A program made the translations under genes and the position numbers. From Lagopus muta (Eukaryota > Chordata > Aves > Galliformes > Phasianidae): a stretch of 64,000 bases of DNA. Under the pieces are notes generated by a model that was not told where the DNA came from, made no database searches, and was given only the letters and a program-made list of their open reading frames with translations. The stretch covers positions 83,896,134 through 83,960,133 of the forward strand of contig NC_064435.1 in assembly GCF_023343835.1 (NCBI RefSeq), given 5' to 3'. Shown here one piece after another: positions 47,301-59,482 of this stretch; position 1 is the first letter of the stretch, and each line of letters begins with the position of its first letter.

Positions 47301-50300
47301 TATACAGCTTTACTGGCTAAATGCAGAACTTTAGCATGCAGATAAATTCAGGGCACAGCATTGAAGAAAGCTATCAGTTTGTGTTAGGTACACCTTGAGG
47401 TTTCTGCTCTTACAAATTCTCAAAAATCAATCCACTCCAAAAAGACTATTTGTACTGTTTAAAGAAAATATGTACTAAGACTTGGTTTTGTTTTGGCAGA
47501 GAACAGCAAGACGAAAAGATGAAAAGAAAGTGTCAAGGAAAAAACACACATCCACCTCTAAGGGAGATGATTTACCTACCGTGGATCTTGCTGGTATTTC
47601 TTTTTATACTGGTGTCCAGTGTTTTGGAAAAGTGTTTTGCCTCTTTACTTTTCCTCATAAATGTTCCACCTGGTAACATTTCCTGTAGTGACTGCAAGGC
47701 TTGGCTATTGTTGGTAGGTGAAATCCCTTGAGCAGAGAGAGCAACAGTTGGGGCTGTTGATCTGGTTTCTGTGGGAAGGGTATGCTGTGTTTGTGCTACC
47801 TTACTCTATCCAGACTGCTCTGCTACCTGTACTTAAGTGCCCAAGTATTGTTTCTTGGAAGAAAAAAAAAAGACAGCTCCCTTCAAGCATTATATTTTAA
47901 AACTTTAGGGAAAAAAAATTAGTGTGGATATTAATACAAAGGAATTGGCATTTTCTTCTGTGTTGGAAACAAGTACTGAACACAGACAGACTGTGGCTTG
48001 TATTTCAGGCTGAGTTTTCTTCTGCAGTGCTGATTAACTTTGGAAAAAAATTATTATTTTAATGGTAGTTCATGTGCACTGTAAAACAAATGATGCTCAT
48101 GATAAAGATGCACACAGCATTTATTCTGGTATGCAGGGAGCTTTACCCATGAAGTATGGATGGTGTTATTCATATGTCATGGTGAATGTGGTCACAGACA
48201 GGAGTGGCTGAATCCTCTGGCTACCTTCTCACTCAGGTGACGTGCCATCAGAGGAGCCCACATGGCAGCTACTGGATGTGTCTATGGAGGAGCACTCTGT
48301 TGTAGAGAAGGATGTGACACAGGTTCTGTATGCAGTGCTTGAGTTCTCCCAACCTACCCTCAGCCTGCTTCTCATCTGCAGGCCATTCATGTACTGTGTG
48401 ATTTTGCTTAATCTGCAGCCCCTGACAGCTTGCCTGTCTCCTGGATGCTGCCTTATTTTCTTTTCCATCTCTCCTTAGAAGTTTCACGATGTGTCTGGTG
48501 AAGAGACAAGAGAAGAAGAAAGCTTTAAGCGGAAGGACTCGGGTATGTTGGTCTTAATACTATGGGAGAGCTGGTTAAAAGGCAGAAAGGGGTGTTGAAG
48601 GAGTTGTCAATTTCTTTCAAAGGCCAATAAGCAGGGAGGTTTTTTGATATTTAAAGGATGCCTTTTGCACAGGAAATAGTTTCAATTTCTATGTTTTTAG
48701 TATTGTGGTAGGCTATGGCAAGATGCTTTTTATATAAATACCTGAATTCATCACTGTATGGGAACAATTGAGTCAGGGCCTGAACCACTGACTGATCACC
48801 TGGGGAAAGCACCAAGTCAGCCGTAGGAGCACAGGGTGAAGGCAATTCACCTGTGTGAACAGGAATGGGTAGAGCCTGGCTCCACCTCTCTTAGACCCTA
48901 TTTAAGGGCTGACTGCCACTTGGAGATGTTGGAGATCCCTCCCTTGATTGCCAGAGAACTAGCAGCGTAGCTGGTCAGAGCTTGGAGACTTACAAACTGG
49001 TAACCTGGGAGTAAATATGTGAAATAAACAAAAGAATAAACCCTAAATCTAATGATTTGGAGGTGCAGTGCAACTGTGTAATTTAAAAACAGATGACACT
49101 CTTCAGAAAGCTGTTGACTTTCTTTTCCCTTAATGATATAGGCATAGGCAGTGATTATGAAGGTAAATGGTGACATGCACTGATGCTTACTGAAGTTGTA
49201 GCTTTCTTAGGTAACGGGGCTAAGGACTTGAAGTAAGGACTTGAAGTGAAACTGAACTTGCACAGACTCAAAACTCAAAACTGTTGCACAACATCTTTGT
49301 TTTTGGAAACAACCAAACTTCATGAAAGTCAAGCAGCAATGGGCTGTCTTCATCCTATTACTGTCAATGCAACTCTGAGAAGAATGGTTTTAAAGTTATG
49401 GTTGGGAATATGACCCGAGTCACTGAAGTGCAGATTTTGGACAAAAGCACTCTCTTGGGGTGCCTGTGTTCATATGTCAATATGACTCCTATCTGTCTAG
49501 CACTTGCAGATTATACTTCCACTGTGTTAATGCCTCTACATAAGTTTGAGGGAATGTAACTTCGAAGGCTTGTTCTTGATTGTTTTTTATTGCACAGTGT
49601 TATGGTGGGAGAAAAGCTGATGCTATATTAAGGCAAAAGTGGGGTTCTGTTCAGAAATGCCAGGTGTGGTCTGTGATGGTATCCGATCACATACTCCATG
49701 AAGCCTGAACCAACCCTGTGCTGCTGCAGCATGTTCCTCATGGCCTTGCTGTCCCCTCATCCTGGGCTCCACCACCTTCCTGATCCCTGCCCTGTGGAGG
49801 CCCCAAGAGGCTCAACCCCAGACACCTCACTGACCTCAGAAATGCAGCAAAAAAAAGTTACCCCTTACACAGAATGTGCAAGTTTGACTTAAATACAGGC
49901 TGCCTCTTCTTGCTGTGTTCCCAAGGGCATTTTTAAGCTAAAAGCAATTGTATAGCGAGGTTTTGAAGATCTAGAAGAAGCAGCTGTTATGGATGTTCAG
50001 TCTTTCTCTCTCTGTATTTGTTATTTATTTATGTATTTTTTAATTTTTAAAGTAGCAGATGGAACTGCTTAGAAACAACTGAGCATAAACAGATTGTCAG
50101 CTTGGGATGGAGAAGAGTTTTTCTTGGCAAAATAGTGAGACAAGAAATAACCTCTGAGATGGAAATACAGTAGTTTTCTCGTTAGCTGCATAGTACAGTC
50201 TGGTTGACAGCTTTTGTAAGGGGAGACTTGCTGGTAGAGTCTTGTCCTGTGAAAGTGTGATGCCACACACTAAACTGAAGTTGCCTGCTTTTCTGCAGTA

Positions 50301-53300
50301 TTGGTAATTCCAGTAGTGCTTTTTGCTGGTGTATCTGGTAGGCATGACTACTATGTGTCTCCTGGTAAAGAACAGGAGAACTGAAACCTCTCCTCTTCTC
50401 CTAGATGCATTAAGTGGCACTGTTGTGAAGAAGCCCAGGTTTCTCAGCTCGGAAACCAAGCACTTGTCCTCTGAGTCACCCTCTAAACCAAAGAAACTTT
50501 TGAACTCAGTTGAGAACGAAGAGCAGATGAAGAGAGGTAAAGTCAAATTGGCACCTAAGGTGAAGTATTGAAATGTTTTCAGCTTTTCTTATTGGTAGAC
50601 ATCAGAGTCATGTGAAAGCTTGAGGGGGGAGAGAGATGTGGTGGGAGGATATCCTCTCCAAAAGTCAGTGTAGGAGAAGGCCTGTCTTATGGTTTGCTCA
50701 CTGGATGCCACATATTTGGAGATGTAAGGAAATCTGGGGTTCCTAACCACCATCTAGTCAGGTAGTAGTGTTTTCTATTCTTTCTGAATAGTGATTGTCA
50801 AGAGCTATTAAAAATTTCTTTTATAGAAAGCATACAGATAACGGACAACCAAACTGCAGTTATTGGATAACTCACCTCTGTCATCTTGCATCGTTATCTG
50901 TAAATATGCTGCTCCGTGATAATGAAGTTGTTGTTTACATCTCCCTGCAGTATCACGTGGGTTTGTTTCCCACTAGGGCCCCCAGTGTGGTACTAACCAG
51001 GCACATGCCTTCTTGTAGGTCAGGAGATGCTTGATGTGAGCACTGCCTTTTTTTCCAAGATGCAGCACAAAGATTTTGGTGATTCAGGAGTGATTGCTGT
51101 ATTCGAAAGTTTTACCAACCAGCTAAAGCAACTGTTCTGGGTAACTTGCACTTTCTTAATGTGTATGCCTTGGGTGGTGGTACTTTGGCTGTGGTGTCTG
51201 TTATCTTGAAGCTCTTTCAGTAGCCCCTGTACTCTCAGAAGTGCTACAGGAAGTGTAAGGAGTGAATAAAGGAAATTTTAATCAGGTTCTTCCTTTTTCC
51301 TTGTTTCTGTGCTGGAAAATAAGTGTTTTTTTTTTTTTTTTAAGGCACTTTGCACACTCTTGTTAGAGGAAAAGAATCAAAGTTTCAGAGAAACTCAGAA
51401 CAGTTGCAGTGTGCCTAAATCAGGGACATAAATAGTTGCCCTCATGGACAAATATCAGAAATATGAAAGCTGTGTTTTAGAGCACAAACTCCATAGGTTT
51501 CTCCTAACAAAAAATAGGAAGCAATGCAGACTGCATCTAGTCACTGAAACACAGGTAGATCTACAAGGACGTGTTTGTATCTCCCAGATCACAGGTTTGC
51601 AGAGGTGGTGGTTTCTCAGTGAGTAATATGTGTGCTGCATATTGTTGGTTCACTCACAGTGTGGATGTACTTGAGATGCAGTGGGGGGAGCCTACTGTTA
51701 CTGTCAATTTAGCTTTAATGAGTAATGATGGCATGAACCCAAGTCTAGTATGAGAGCATGCTATCAGAAAATCTTGTTATAAAGCTTTAAACAAGCCAGG
51801 CTCTCATCCTATCAGATTTATATGGGATTGACACTTTGTACCAGGCAGCAATCCTGGAGTTTCTATACTTTTAAAAATTATGTCAGTGTGTGTTCATGGA
51901 AATGTTTTGCAAACTGGATTTTTAGGCTTGGGGTTGTACCACATGCCTGCTCCTAATGGTGTGTTCTGTGGTCAGTCCAGGTACAAAGAGATGGAGATGT
52001 CTGCACAGAACACGCTGAAGACTTCTGAGAAGAATGTTTCTGCTCTGCTGAAAGAGATTCACAAGTGCAGGTGAAATGTCTGCTGAATGGAAGCATCTTC
52101 AGCTCCATGCAAACTGATTTCTTACAAAGAAATGCCTCTGTGAGAGGGCCTGACCTCTATGGTTTTTAAGGCAAAGTTGGTTGTCTGTCTTGTCTTTTCT
52201 GTAAGGAGAGTTTCAGAAGCATGGCTTCATTCCTCTTCTCTTGTAGAGGTACAGGAGTTGGTTGATTTCAGTGCGAAGAATGCTTGAGTTAGGAGTGACT
52301 GAAGCTATTGACTTCTTGTCGTCATCACTGTTAAATAGATCTGTAGAACAAGGATTTTGAACTTAGCAGCTTCTCTTGTGATGTTTCAAGAGAGTAAACA
52401 AAGGAGGCAGGCTGATTCATTTTAAGAAGTGGGGGAGAAGTACTAACGGGGGTTATTTATCCATGCTTTGTTATACAGCCATTTCTGTGGATTATCTCTG
52501 TGTGTGTGGGGGGGGGGGGGGGGGGAAGTCAGCTAAAGGACTTTCAGGCAGTTGCCCAATGGGGTTTGTCTACCCATGAATTTGCTGTAAGCAAAATAAA
52601 AACATGACTGAAGTTGCATGTAAAACCTCTATCTGCTACACTTTGTGGGGGTTGGGTTAAGTATAGTAGGAAATAATATCCTTTGTTTAATAACTGCACT
52701 GGGAACTCTGCTATATGCTCTGTGCTGAGCCCCAGGACCAGCATGTAGCTAACCAAGCCTCTGATTTGGTGTGGTACAGCTATTTGTGTGCTCTGAGAGC
52801 AAATCTTCTCTGTTAGTTTCAGCAAGGAGGTCTGACTACAGGTGGATTCTGTGCTGAAGGCGCGTGGGGGTGTCCACAGCTTTGCTCTCCTACACCCTGA
52901 AGTGTTGAACCTGTCTCTATTTTCTATCACTAGACTGAACAAGCTGGAAGCGTTCAAGAAGATTGTTGTGGAAGAGCTTGCCAGCCTTGAGAAAGATACT
53001 CAGATCTTGAGGAACATGGAGAAGGATGCAGTGGTGTGTAGTACTTCTCTTGTGCCAGCTCCTAGAGTATCCCTTCTAAATTAATGGGATTTTCTTTGGG
53101 CTCTCTTTAGGAATTCTGGAACGCACAGCTGCACAAACTGAATTCTTTCTGCAACCAGCAGAAGCAAAGGTACACATTTACCTGTTGTCCACCCTGCTCA
53201 CAGGTCCTCTGGTGGTTGAAGTTAGCCTGAAGGTGGTGGGGCACCTCCACTTAGTGCTCATTGACAGAGTCTTTGCAGCCCATGAGGACCTTAAACCGGC

Positions 53301-54246
53301 ACTAGGACTCAGTGAGGGATTCTGCATGGGAGGTTGTGCATGATGGGCATGCACTTGGAGAGGTTGAGGTCTGGGATGCACATCATCTCTATGCAGGGAT
53401 CAAAGAAGGTGACACTTCTGTGTTTAAAAAAGATAATAATAATAATAATAAAAGCTGATGTTACCAGTGCTGGGCACAAAGCTGTGAAAAGGATAATCCT
53501 AAATTTAGTTTTTTATTGTTAAATATCACTGTTTTATCTGTAAGCAATAGATGCCTAACAAACCAACTCATCTCAGCTAACTTTCCCCATAGGATTCAGT
53601 CTGTTGATTCAGCCCTGGGTGAGACAGCTGAGAGTTTTGCCAGTACGATTGTCAACACCACAGTAAGTGCCATTTCTGTTTAAAACTGAGTGTTAAATTG
53701 TGCTGAGAAGGTTCTTATTGCTTTTGTTATGATTGGTTTAATTGGGGAAATGGGAGGGAAAGCAAAGTGGCCAAAAATCACTTGCCTAAGGGAGAAGATA
53801 AGGACGAAGACCATCATGTGGTGATACTTCTCCTCAGTACATACCTGAGGGATTCCTTTGTCCACAGGTTGTTTTGGTGGTGTTAGGGATCCTAGTAGCC
53901 AGTTAGGGAGAAGATTCCTTTATGAGCACTGAACTGTCAGAATATAGGGATACAGAATTGCCCCTGGTTAAGGGACTGGAAGAGCAGCAAGCACATGTGG
54001 AATTAACAAGGAGGTTACAATTGCATCACGGGAGCTGCTCATCCTGCAGCACCTTATTCCAGGCTAGGTATTAGGCAATTAAAAGCTGAATTTAAGTATT
54101 CTTAGCTCTCTGCAACTCTTATCTTGCACAACATAAAAATCTGTACAAACTTGAAATGTTTTTCTTACCTTTTTTCTCCCCTACAGCACAATGTCTCAAT
54201 GAAGACTGCAGTAGAGAATGGTGTGTTTGTTGTTCCTTCTGACTAG
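32905..54246 (+). CDS. SYCP2L: SYCP2L, synaptonemal complex protein 2-like (complete CDS, 35 coding exons)
   Basis: Paralogue of the axial-element protein SYCP2, known from mammalian oocytes where it associates with centromeres. Coding exons: 32905-32928, 33182-33319, 33409-33528, 34772-34876, 36011-36035, 36520-36605, 36723-36811, 37028-37062, 37806-37948, 38374-38426, 38766-38811, 39597-39689, 39777-39837, 40622-40770, 41565-41625, 42399-42514, 42976-43051, 43217-43262, 43781-43826, 44165-44226, 45195-45243, 45658-45713, 46482-46633, 46783-46832, 47500-47593, 48237-48322, 48479-48542, 49142-49162, 50405-50536, 51019-51140, 51976-52070, 52934-53033, 53111-53169, 53593-53662, 54187-54246. Every phase joins, giving 927 aa against about 812 in human. 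The ATG has A at -3 and G at +4. Residues about 9-250 form the N-terminal ARM-like domain ([32 protein letters not shown]). About 270-390 is the Spt16M-like domain ([24 protein letters not shown]). The middle is K/S/E-rich and disordered ([13 protein letters not shown]-like block). About 770-880 is the C-terminal coiled coil ([23 protein letters not shown]). Least certain exons: 17-20, 28 and the 5' end. Confidence 0.93.
33529..34771 (+). other. SYCP2L: SYCP2L intron 3 with apparent AT-AC ends
   Basis: Exon 3 ends ...GLVEK in phase 0 with AAG at 33526-33528, and exon 4 opens with ATG at 34772 encoding MVSWFERAR. The bases between begin ATGAGTATAA and end TTTTTAC. No GT donor and AG acceptor pair restores both the VEK and the MVSWFER blocks. 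The donor looks like GTGAGT with its first G changed to A, not like the U12 consensus ATATCCTT, so it resembles the rare U2-type AT-AC class. A TTTAAC branch-like motif lies about 19 nt before the acceptor. Confidence 0.7.
35302..35428. repeat. Long (AT)n microsatellite
   Basis: An almost pure AT repeat to about 35377, then a degenerate ATATTTAT-type extension. It lies in SYCP2L intron 4 and creates a spurious Ile/Tyr open frame. Confidence 0.95.
36366..36377 (+). repeat. C12 homopolymer
   Basis: Twelve consecutive C in a SYCP2L intron, about 140 nt upstream of the exon at 36520. Confidence 0.9.
44905..44972 (+). mobile_element. Short CR1 3' end in SYCP2L intron
   Basis: Only the last part of a CR1 tail is visible: 'gaaactcgatgatcattgcggtgcttttcaacccaggccattctatgatt'. 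It is sense to SYCP2L and lies between exons 44165-44226 and 45195-45243. Confidence 0.75.
45627..45651 (+). repeat. (ATTT)n repeat
   Basis: Tandem ATTT units that also form the pyrimidine-rich stretch ahead of the SYCP2L acceptor at 45657. Confidence 0.85.
48757..49075. mobile_element. Possible solo LTR-like element in SYCP2L intron
   Basis: The block has a compact promoter-like order: a region with repeated 'ctgactgatcacctgggg' style sequence, a TATTTAAGG box at about 48899, then AATAAA signals at 49021-49026 and 49035-49040. Its composition differs from the flanking intron. This resembles an avian retroviral LTR, but no internal coding region, target-site duplication or exact ends could be confirmed. 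Confidence 0.35.
49142..49162 (+). CDS. SYCP2L: SYCP2L 21-nt microexon
   Basis: A 21-nt block sits between an acceptor (AATGATATAG) and a GTAAAT donor, and is phase 1 at both ends. It encodes GIGSDYE between exons 48479-48542 and 50405-50536. Because it is a multiple of three, skipping would leave the frame intact. It rests on splice sites and phase alone, so it could be a chance match. Confidence 0.5.
52508..52525 (+). repeat. G18 homopolymer after a TG repeat
   Basis: A short TGTGTG tract runs into eighteen G in the SYCP2L intron between 52070 and 52934. Confidence 0.9.
53431..53451 (+). repeat. (AAT)n repeat
   Basis: About six ATA/AAT units in the SYCP2L intron between exons 53111-53169 and 53593-53662. 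Confidence 0.85.
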
Positions 54247-54473
54247 CAGCCCTCTGATTCACTGGAGTGTTTGAAAATGCAGATAAGATGATCTCGTGAA
54301 GGAGATGATAATCTATTTTAAATGGAAAGAAAAATGAGGAGAGAGAAAGTAACATTGATAGTGAGTTTTTGTTGTTATTTGGTTTAAGAATAGCTTATGC
54401 TGGTTGAATTGTTCCATTTTGACCTGTGTCTAAAATGTTGTTCCTGCAAAACTGTAAGATAGGCTCATTAAAT
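54247..54473 (+). other. SYCP2L: SYCP2L 3' UTR (to first ATTAAA)
   Basis: The sequence following the TAG at 54244-54246 has no coding character. The first polyadenylation-like hexamer is ATTAAA at 54468-54473, with canonical AATAAA only later (55907-55912 and 56800-56805). The actual cleavage site is unknown. Confidence 0.45.
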
Positions 54474-56627
54474 ACCAAAGAAATAGAAAATGAACTAAGT
54501 ATAATGACTCAGCCAACAAACTGATGCACATGGGCCACTAAGCTCTGGACTGCAGAGAAGAAAGCATGAATGGATCTACTGGATTTTGGCCATGTGCCTG
54601 GTGGCATTCTGCAGACTAAAGGGCAACAAACCTGGAGCATTGCAGACATAAAGGCAAGTGAAACTAGAGAAATTATTTCTAAATCCAGTAATTATTGCTT
54701 GCTGTACTTTGTACTCTCCCAGAAGCCAATGTTAGGATTAGATAAGTAACACCAAAGGTCTCTTGAAAACGAACAGCAGATAAACTGTGCTATTTAACAT
54801 CATCCTCTCTTTCAACAAGTTGGTTTCCTAAATTGCAGTTGCTCTTCACAGCATTAAATGCAGCTTGTGACAAACTTCACTTGTGCTGCTGCATCTTAAT
54901 GAATGTGTGGGAATGTGGCGTGGTTCCAAGCTCTGTTTCTACCTACTTGCCTTGCAAAACAGACCTCATGTTGCCATGTGAGTTAGAACCAAGGGAATCT
55001 CCCCTGCACACATTGTGCCTGCATGGCAGAAGTCCAGCTCTGCCACAGTTGTTTCATCACTGAAAGCCTTCAGGTAGCTGAGCTTGCTTCCTCTCAAAAA
55101 GGTTGCAGTGTTATACCTGAACTGAGAACAGTGAAAATCCACAGCTGCTATTGCTGAAACACTTCCTGCACGTGTAGTGCTTGTTCCTTTTGCTGAAGTA
55201 TTCCTGGGCTGGTGTGAGATAAGGCTGCACTTCCCTTTATGTCAAGGGGTGGCTGGTTCTTTCCAAGTTGATTTAAAAGCAAAGACTTATTCACTCCTGC
55301 CTTTCCTACAGATCCAGAACCACTGGTCTGCCTTCTGCCATTTGTAATGTGTGAAAGACTGGAGCTGCTATTTTGTGACTGTTGGTTTGCCTGTATTTCC
55401 TTGAGGGCTGTCCCTGTTTACCTGACTGTGGTGCATCCCTCTGCTGCTCTGCAGGATCTTTACAGCAGTCACTGAAACTCTGCTTTTGTAACCTGTGACC
55501 ATGGGCACTGTCACCTCCTTTGAGGGACAGATGTTGTCTTGGCTGGCTTAGGCTTGTTCACCTCCTTCAACAGCATGTTCATTGTGCAAAGGGAAGGTTT
55601 GACACAGGAATCATAGTGGGAAATAAGGGCTCTCCCTGACTTAGGTATCCTTTTTTTTTTGCCTCAAACTATGATAGCAATGGCCATTCATTTCTGAGAT
55701 CATTTTTGGTGGTTTTACTTGCTCTCCAGGTTAGAGCAGCCAAGCACGCAAGTTTTGTGAGCACAAGGGAATAGATATTGCAAGTTCTGTTTTGCTATGT
55801 CTCCCCACTGTTGGTGAATGGTGATAGAACACCATTTTCATATCACTTATAAATGTAAAAATAGGCACATTTCTCATGTAATTATCTGTGGTAGGGCACT
55901 TAGAGGAATAAAACTGCTGCATAGTGTATTTCTTGTTGAATCCCTGTGTAATCTGTCAGTAAAAAGTTTGGAAGGTGTGTTGAGCAGTTCAGGTGGCTTG
56001 AATAAAGGAGAAAACATCCTCTTTCACTGAAGCATGTATGCAACAATGGTAACTTTTATTGCTTTTAATTATTTTACTGGACCCCATAAGGCTGCTTTCC
56101 CTGTTAGGGTAGGATGGGAGAGGGGATAGAGCTGCCATATAGCTTAAATGACACTTTCCCCACCAGTTCTTTTCTATCCTTTTATATAAAGAATGTAATC
56201 TGTTGAGCAGCATAACAAGTTAAGCCTGACAAGCTCGGAACTGCCTGAGCTGGGAGGGTGTGCTGGAAGCTTTGGTCTTTCCCAGTGGTCTTCACATTTG
56301 TGCCAGCAGCATGTACAAGACAACATCTGGGTCAGGAATGGTCTCCTGTGTTTGGGCAGCCTGTCTCGTGCCATTTCCCATGCTGCTGGGTCAGTGTGGT
56401 AGCTGAAGTCCACTTGGCTTCTGCAGGTGATGTATTGCAAAATGGCCTTGTGCAAGTTACCCTAAAGTTTTCCACAAAAGATCTGTTTGCTGACCCTGGT
56501 TTTTCTGTTGTTTGATTTCTTCTGAGCTGGTCTTATCACTTACTGATGCTTTTCATCAGCTCAGTGGTGCTCTTGTAAGAATTACTGAGTAAGTTACTTT
56601 TTTCCCCTCCCTTTTTTTTGAAAGTAG

Positions 56628-56744
56628 ATAAAGCCCAATTTTCATCCTGTTCTTCTGAGCAAGAACAACAAAGATGAGTTTCACCCCTGGGTGCTGAAGA
56701 TGTGTGAAGGCATCAATATCCAGAGAAAAAAGCTGGAGAGATAA
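56628..56744 (+). other. Unidentified 38-codon open stretch with acceptor-like site and nearby AATAAA
   Basis: An in-frame run without stops from 56628 to the TAA at 56742-56744 includes the protein-like segment DEFHPWVLKMCEGINI and a basic end RKKLER. A pyrimidine-rich acceptor-like site (TTCTTCTGAG) lies inside it at about 56650-56659, and AATAAA follows at 56800-56805. It could be an alternative terminal exon of SYCP2L or an unrelated transcript, or simply chance. No family is recognised. Confidence 0.2.
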
Positions 56745-58810
56745 AAGTGTGTGTTCAGGACAACTGCTTCATACTTGTTAAGTTCTTGATCAGCTTAATA
56801 ATAAACTGTTAAAGACCCTGCTGTATCTTTTGGGGAATGATGCTGGGCCAAGTTCTTGTTTGTCTGCATGCTTTACAGTAGTAGAATGGGCCATCCAAGG
56901 TCTGGACTTGTGCTGCCCATTGCAGGAAGCTGTATGGCACTGGAACAGGGTGTCTTCTATAACTGGAATACACTGGCAGAGTGACCTGTGTACCCACGCT
57001 TGCCCTGCCTGTGGTCAGCTTGCCCTGCCCCTGGCTGTTTCCACAAAAGTGGTGCACATGTTTGTGTAGTGAAAGCAAATGCAGTGATAGGAGCCTTCCT
57101 TGTCACGTAGGCTGACTTTTATGTATTGCAAGCAAGAGTCAAGAAAACATTCCCAATAGCCAGTTGGTTAAGGGAAGCCCTACAAAGCTGGGGCTGAGTG
57201 CACAGCAGCAGCCTGATTTCTTTCCTGTCCTTCTGGGATTCATGGAAGGACCTTCCAAAAGCTCATTTTCTACCTCTTCATTTCCCATTATCCAAAACTA
57301 GCAAACCGAACTCAATAGCTTTCTCTCTTTCGTTTTGCTTCTCATTCCTTCTGCACATAAATGTGCCCTGTGGTGAGCCCAAAACTGCAGGGCCAGGGTT
57401 TGTGCATTATCCTCTGTACTTTCAATGTGAAATAAATGATATTTTTGAGATTGTTTTCAGTTGAGACCTGGTAGCAGAAAACTGAGAGAGGCAGAGTTAG
57501 AATCAATCTGAGAAGCAGATGACCTGGCCAGAAAGTATGAGCCTTGAACAAGCAAGTTATTTGCATGCTGGCTTTGTTTGATAGGTAAGTTTCTGCAGGT
57601 AGTGGGGCTGAGCATGGAGATTTAAGAGGTCTCATCTACAATACCTTGCAAGATAAAAATTGTGTTAATTGTTTTGATAGTTAAATATAATGTTAGGTCA
57701 GAATAAATACAGTGTACGTGGTGTTTCTGTGGATGCCACATCTGAATTTGTAAGTTGGCCAGAAGTCTTAAAGATGGATAAACGTAATTCCCCAAACCCT
57801 GCTGTCACTTTGAGAACAGCCCTCCTTTCTGAGCAACTGTGATTCCTTGCAGGGCATTACAGCTGTGAAGAAGTTGTGTATGTACCTTGTGGGTGTATTT
57901 GGGGGTTTTGATGTATTTAGAGAGGATGGGTCACTTAGTTTTATTGATTGGCTTGTTTTGGAGTAGAAGAGATTTCAAAATTTGTTGCCAACATAGTTTT
58001 TGGTAAGTAGACATTCAGGAAAACAACTGTAACAAACTGCAATGCAGATGATGAATGACTGGTGGAAAAATTGGTGCGGGACAGTTTGGTGTAATGTTTG
58101 ATCTTTCATGGATCCTGTGTAGGTGATGCTGACACCTAACCAAGGGAACCATATCTGTGAGTCTTTAGGTCTGCTTCTGTGTAGGAGCACCTTCCCTGGG
58201 CTCAAGCACTCTACAGGAGGAGGCTGCTGTTGGCAGCAAGAGGCCCTTGTTACACCCATTCAGTAGAACAGTAACACCATATGAGAACTGCACCTATACA
58301 CAGCAAAAGAGAGTTTGTGTAGGAGAGGAGAAAAACACCTACTGAAGGACTACAAAGATATCAAATGCACAGAGGTTGTCATTTTCCATGAATGCAGTTT
58401 GAAGCATCCCATGAATGTGTTGCCTGAAGCCCTGATAAGCTTGTGTGTGGGTAGGAGCAGCTTTCAGACCAGTTCTGTGCAACCATCAGCACTTACATCG
58501 CCTTGCTCATTCTGAGTCTGACATCAGCTTTTTCCATCCATGATGACAGACCTTGCCTCTTTGTGGTCACATCTAGCACAGGGGCTTAAAGCAACATTCC
58601 AAACTGCTTCAGTAAACTTGGAGAGTATTTTTGTGATGGCTTGCTTGCAAGCTAAACATTTTTTTTAAACTTGTAATATCTTTTATTTTTTTATGACAAT
58701 AAAGCTCTAGACTTTTTTGGTTTTCTTTTTGGGTGAGACAATGACAGTCTTTTCTTTTACTGTCCCATTTGAAACTCCATGGCTGAACTGACTCCAGACT
58801 CCCTTTTTTT

Positions 58811-58829
58811 TTGTTGTTGTTGTTGTTAG
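58811..58829 (+). repeat. (GTT)n repeat
   Basis: T-run followed by about six GTT units in the intergenic region downstream of SYCP2L. Confidence 0.85.
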
Positions 58830-59480
58830 TTTCAAAGAACCACTGGAGTGATGTTTTCTTCCACCCCCTAGGAAACATGTGTCAATTAAAAATATCTCTT
58901 AGTTGCCAAGTTTGTGCACCAGTACCAGTCACTGGAAATTCATATGCTTCCTCCTAGGCTGTGTTGATTGCTGCTTTATTTACTTCTTTCTTTTTCTCCC
59001 AGGTAGAGCTCTTAGGTGAGCTATTTTAAAGCCTTTACGTAGCAAAAGTATTAGGCACAAGAAAGTGTATTACTAGTAGGGAAGCCTGTACCCATTAACA
59101 GGGTTCCAGAAAATGGTTAAACCAAACTCCTTCCTCTGCATATTGGTATGTTAGGAATGCATCGACCATGATTTGCCAAATATGCCTCGTTATGCCTTCA
59201 TGCCTTCATACAAAGCAAAATCTAGAGGTTTCATGCTGTTGGTGATTGCCTGCTGTCAGGTTTGTCTGGATATGTCTGCAAGGCCTCTGTGCTCTTGATG
59301 GAATCAGCAGCTCCTTCTGGTCTAGCACTGTCTGCAAATTTGCACAAAGTGCCTTCTAGTCCTACATCCAAGTCATGCATCTGAACAAAAAACCAGAGGA
59401 ATGAAGATAGGAGCCTGCATTGCATTTTGAGCCACTGCTAAGAGGTAGGGCTGCTGTACCCGGGCAAGGGCATTCAGTTT

Positions 59481-59482
<2 letters not shown>

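Noticed and set aside
53178-53410. Minus-strand protein-like blocks (for example [34 protein letters not shown]) broken by stops and frame changes
   Set aside because: This could be a processed-pseudogene scrap, but no family was recognised and there is no intact frame, poly(A) tail or duplication to confirm it.
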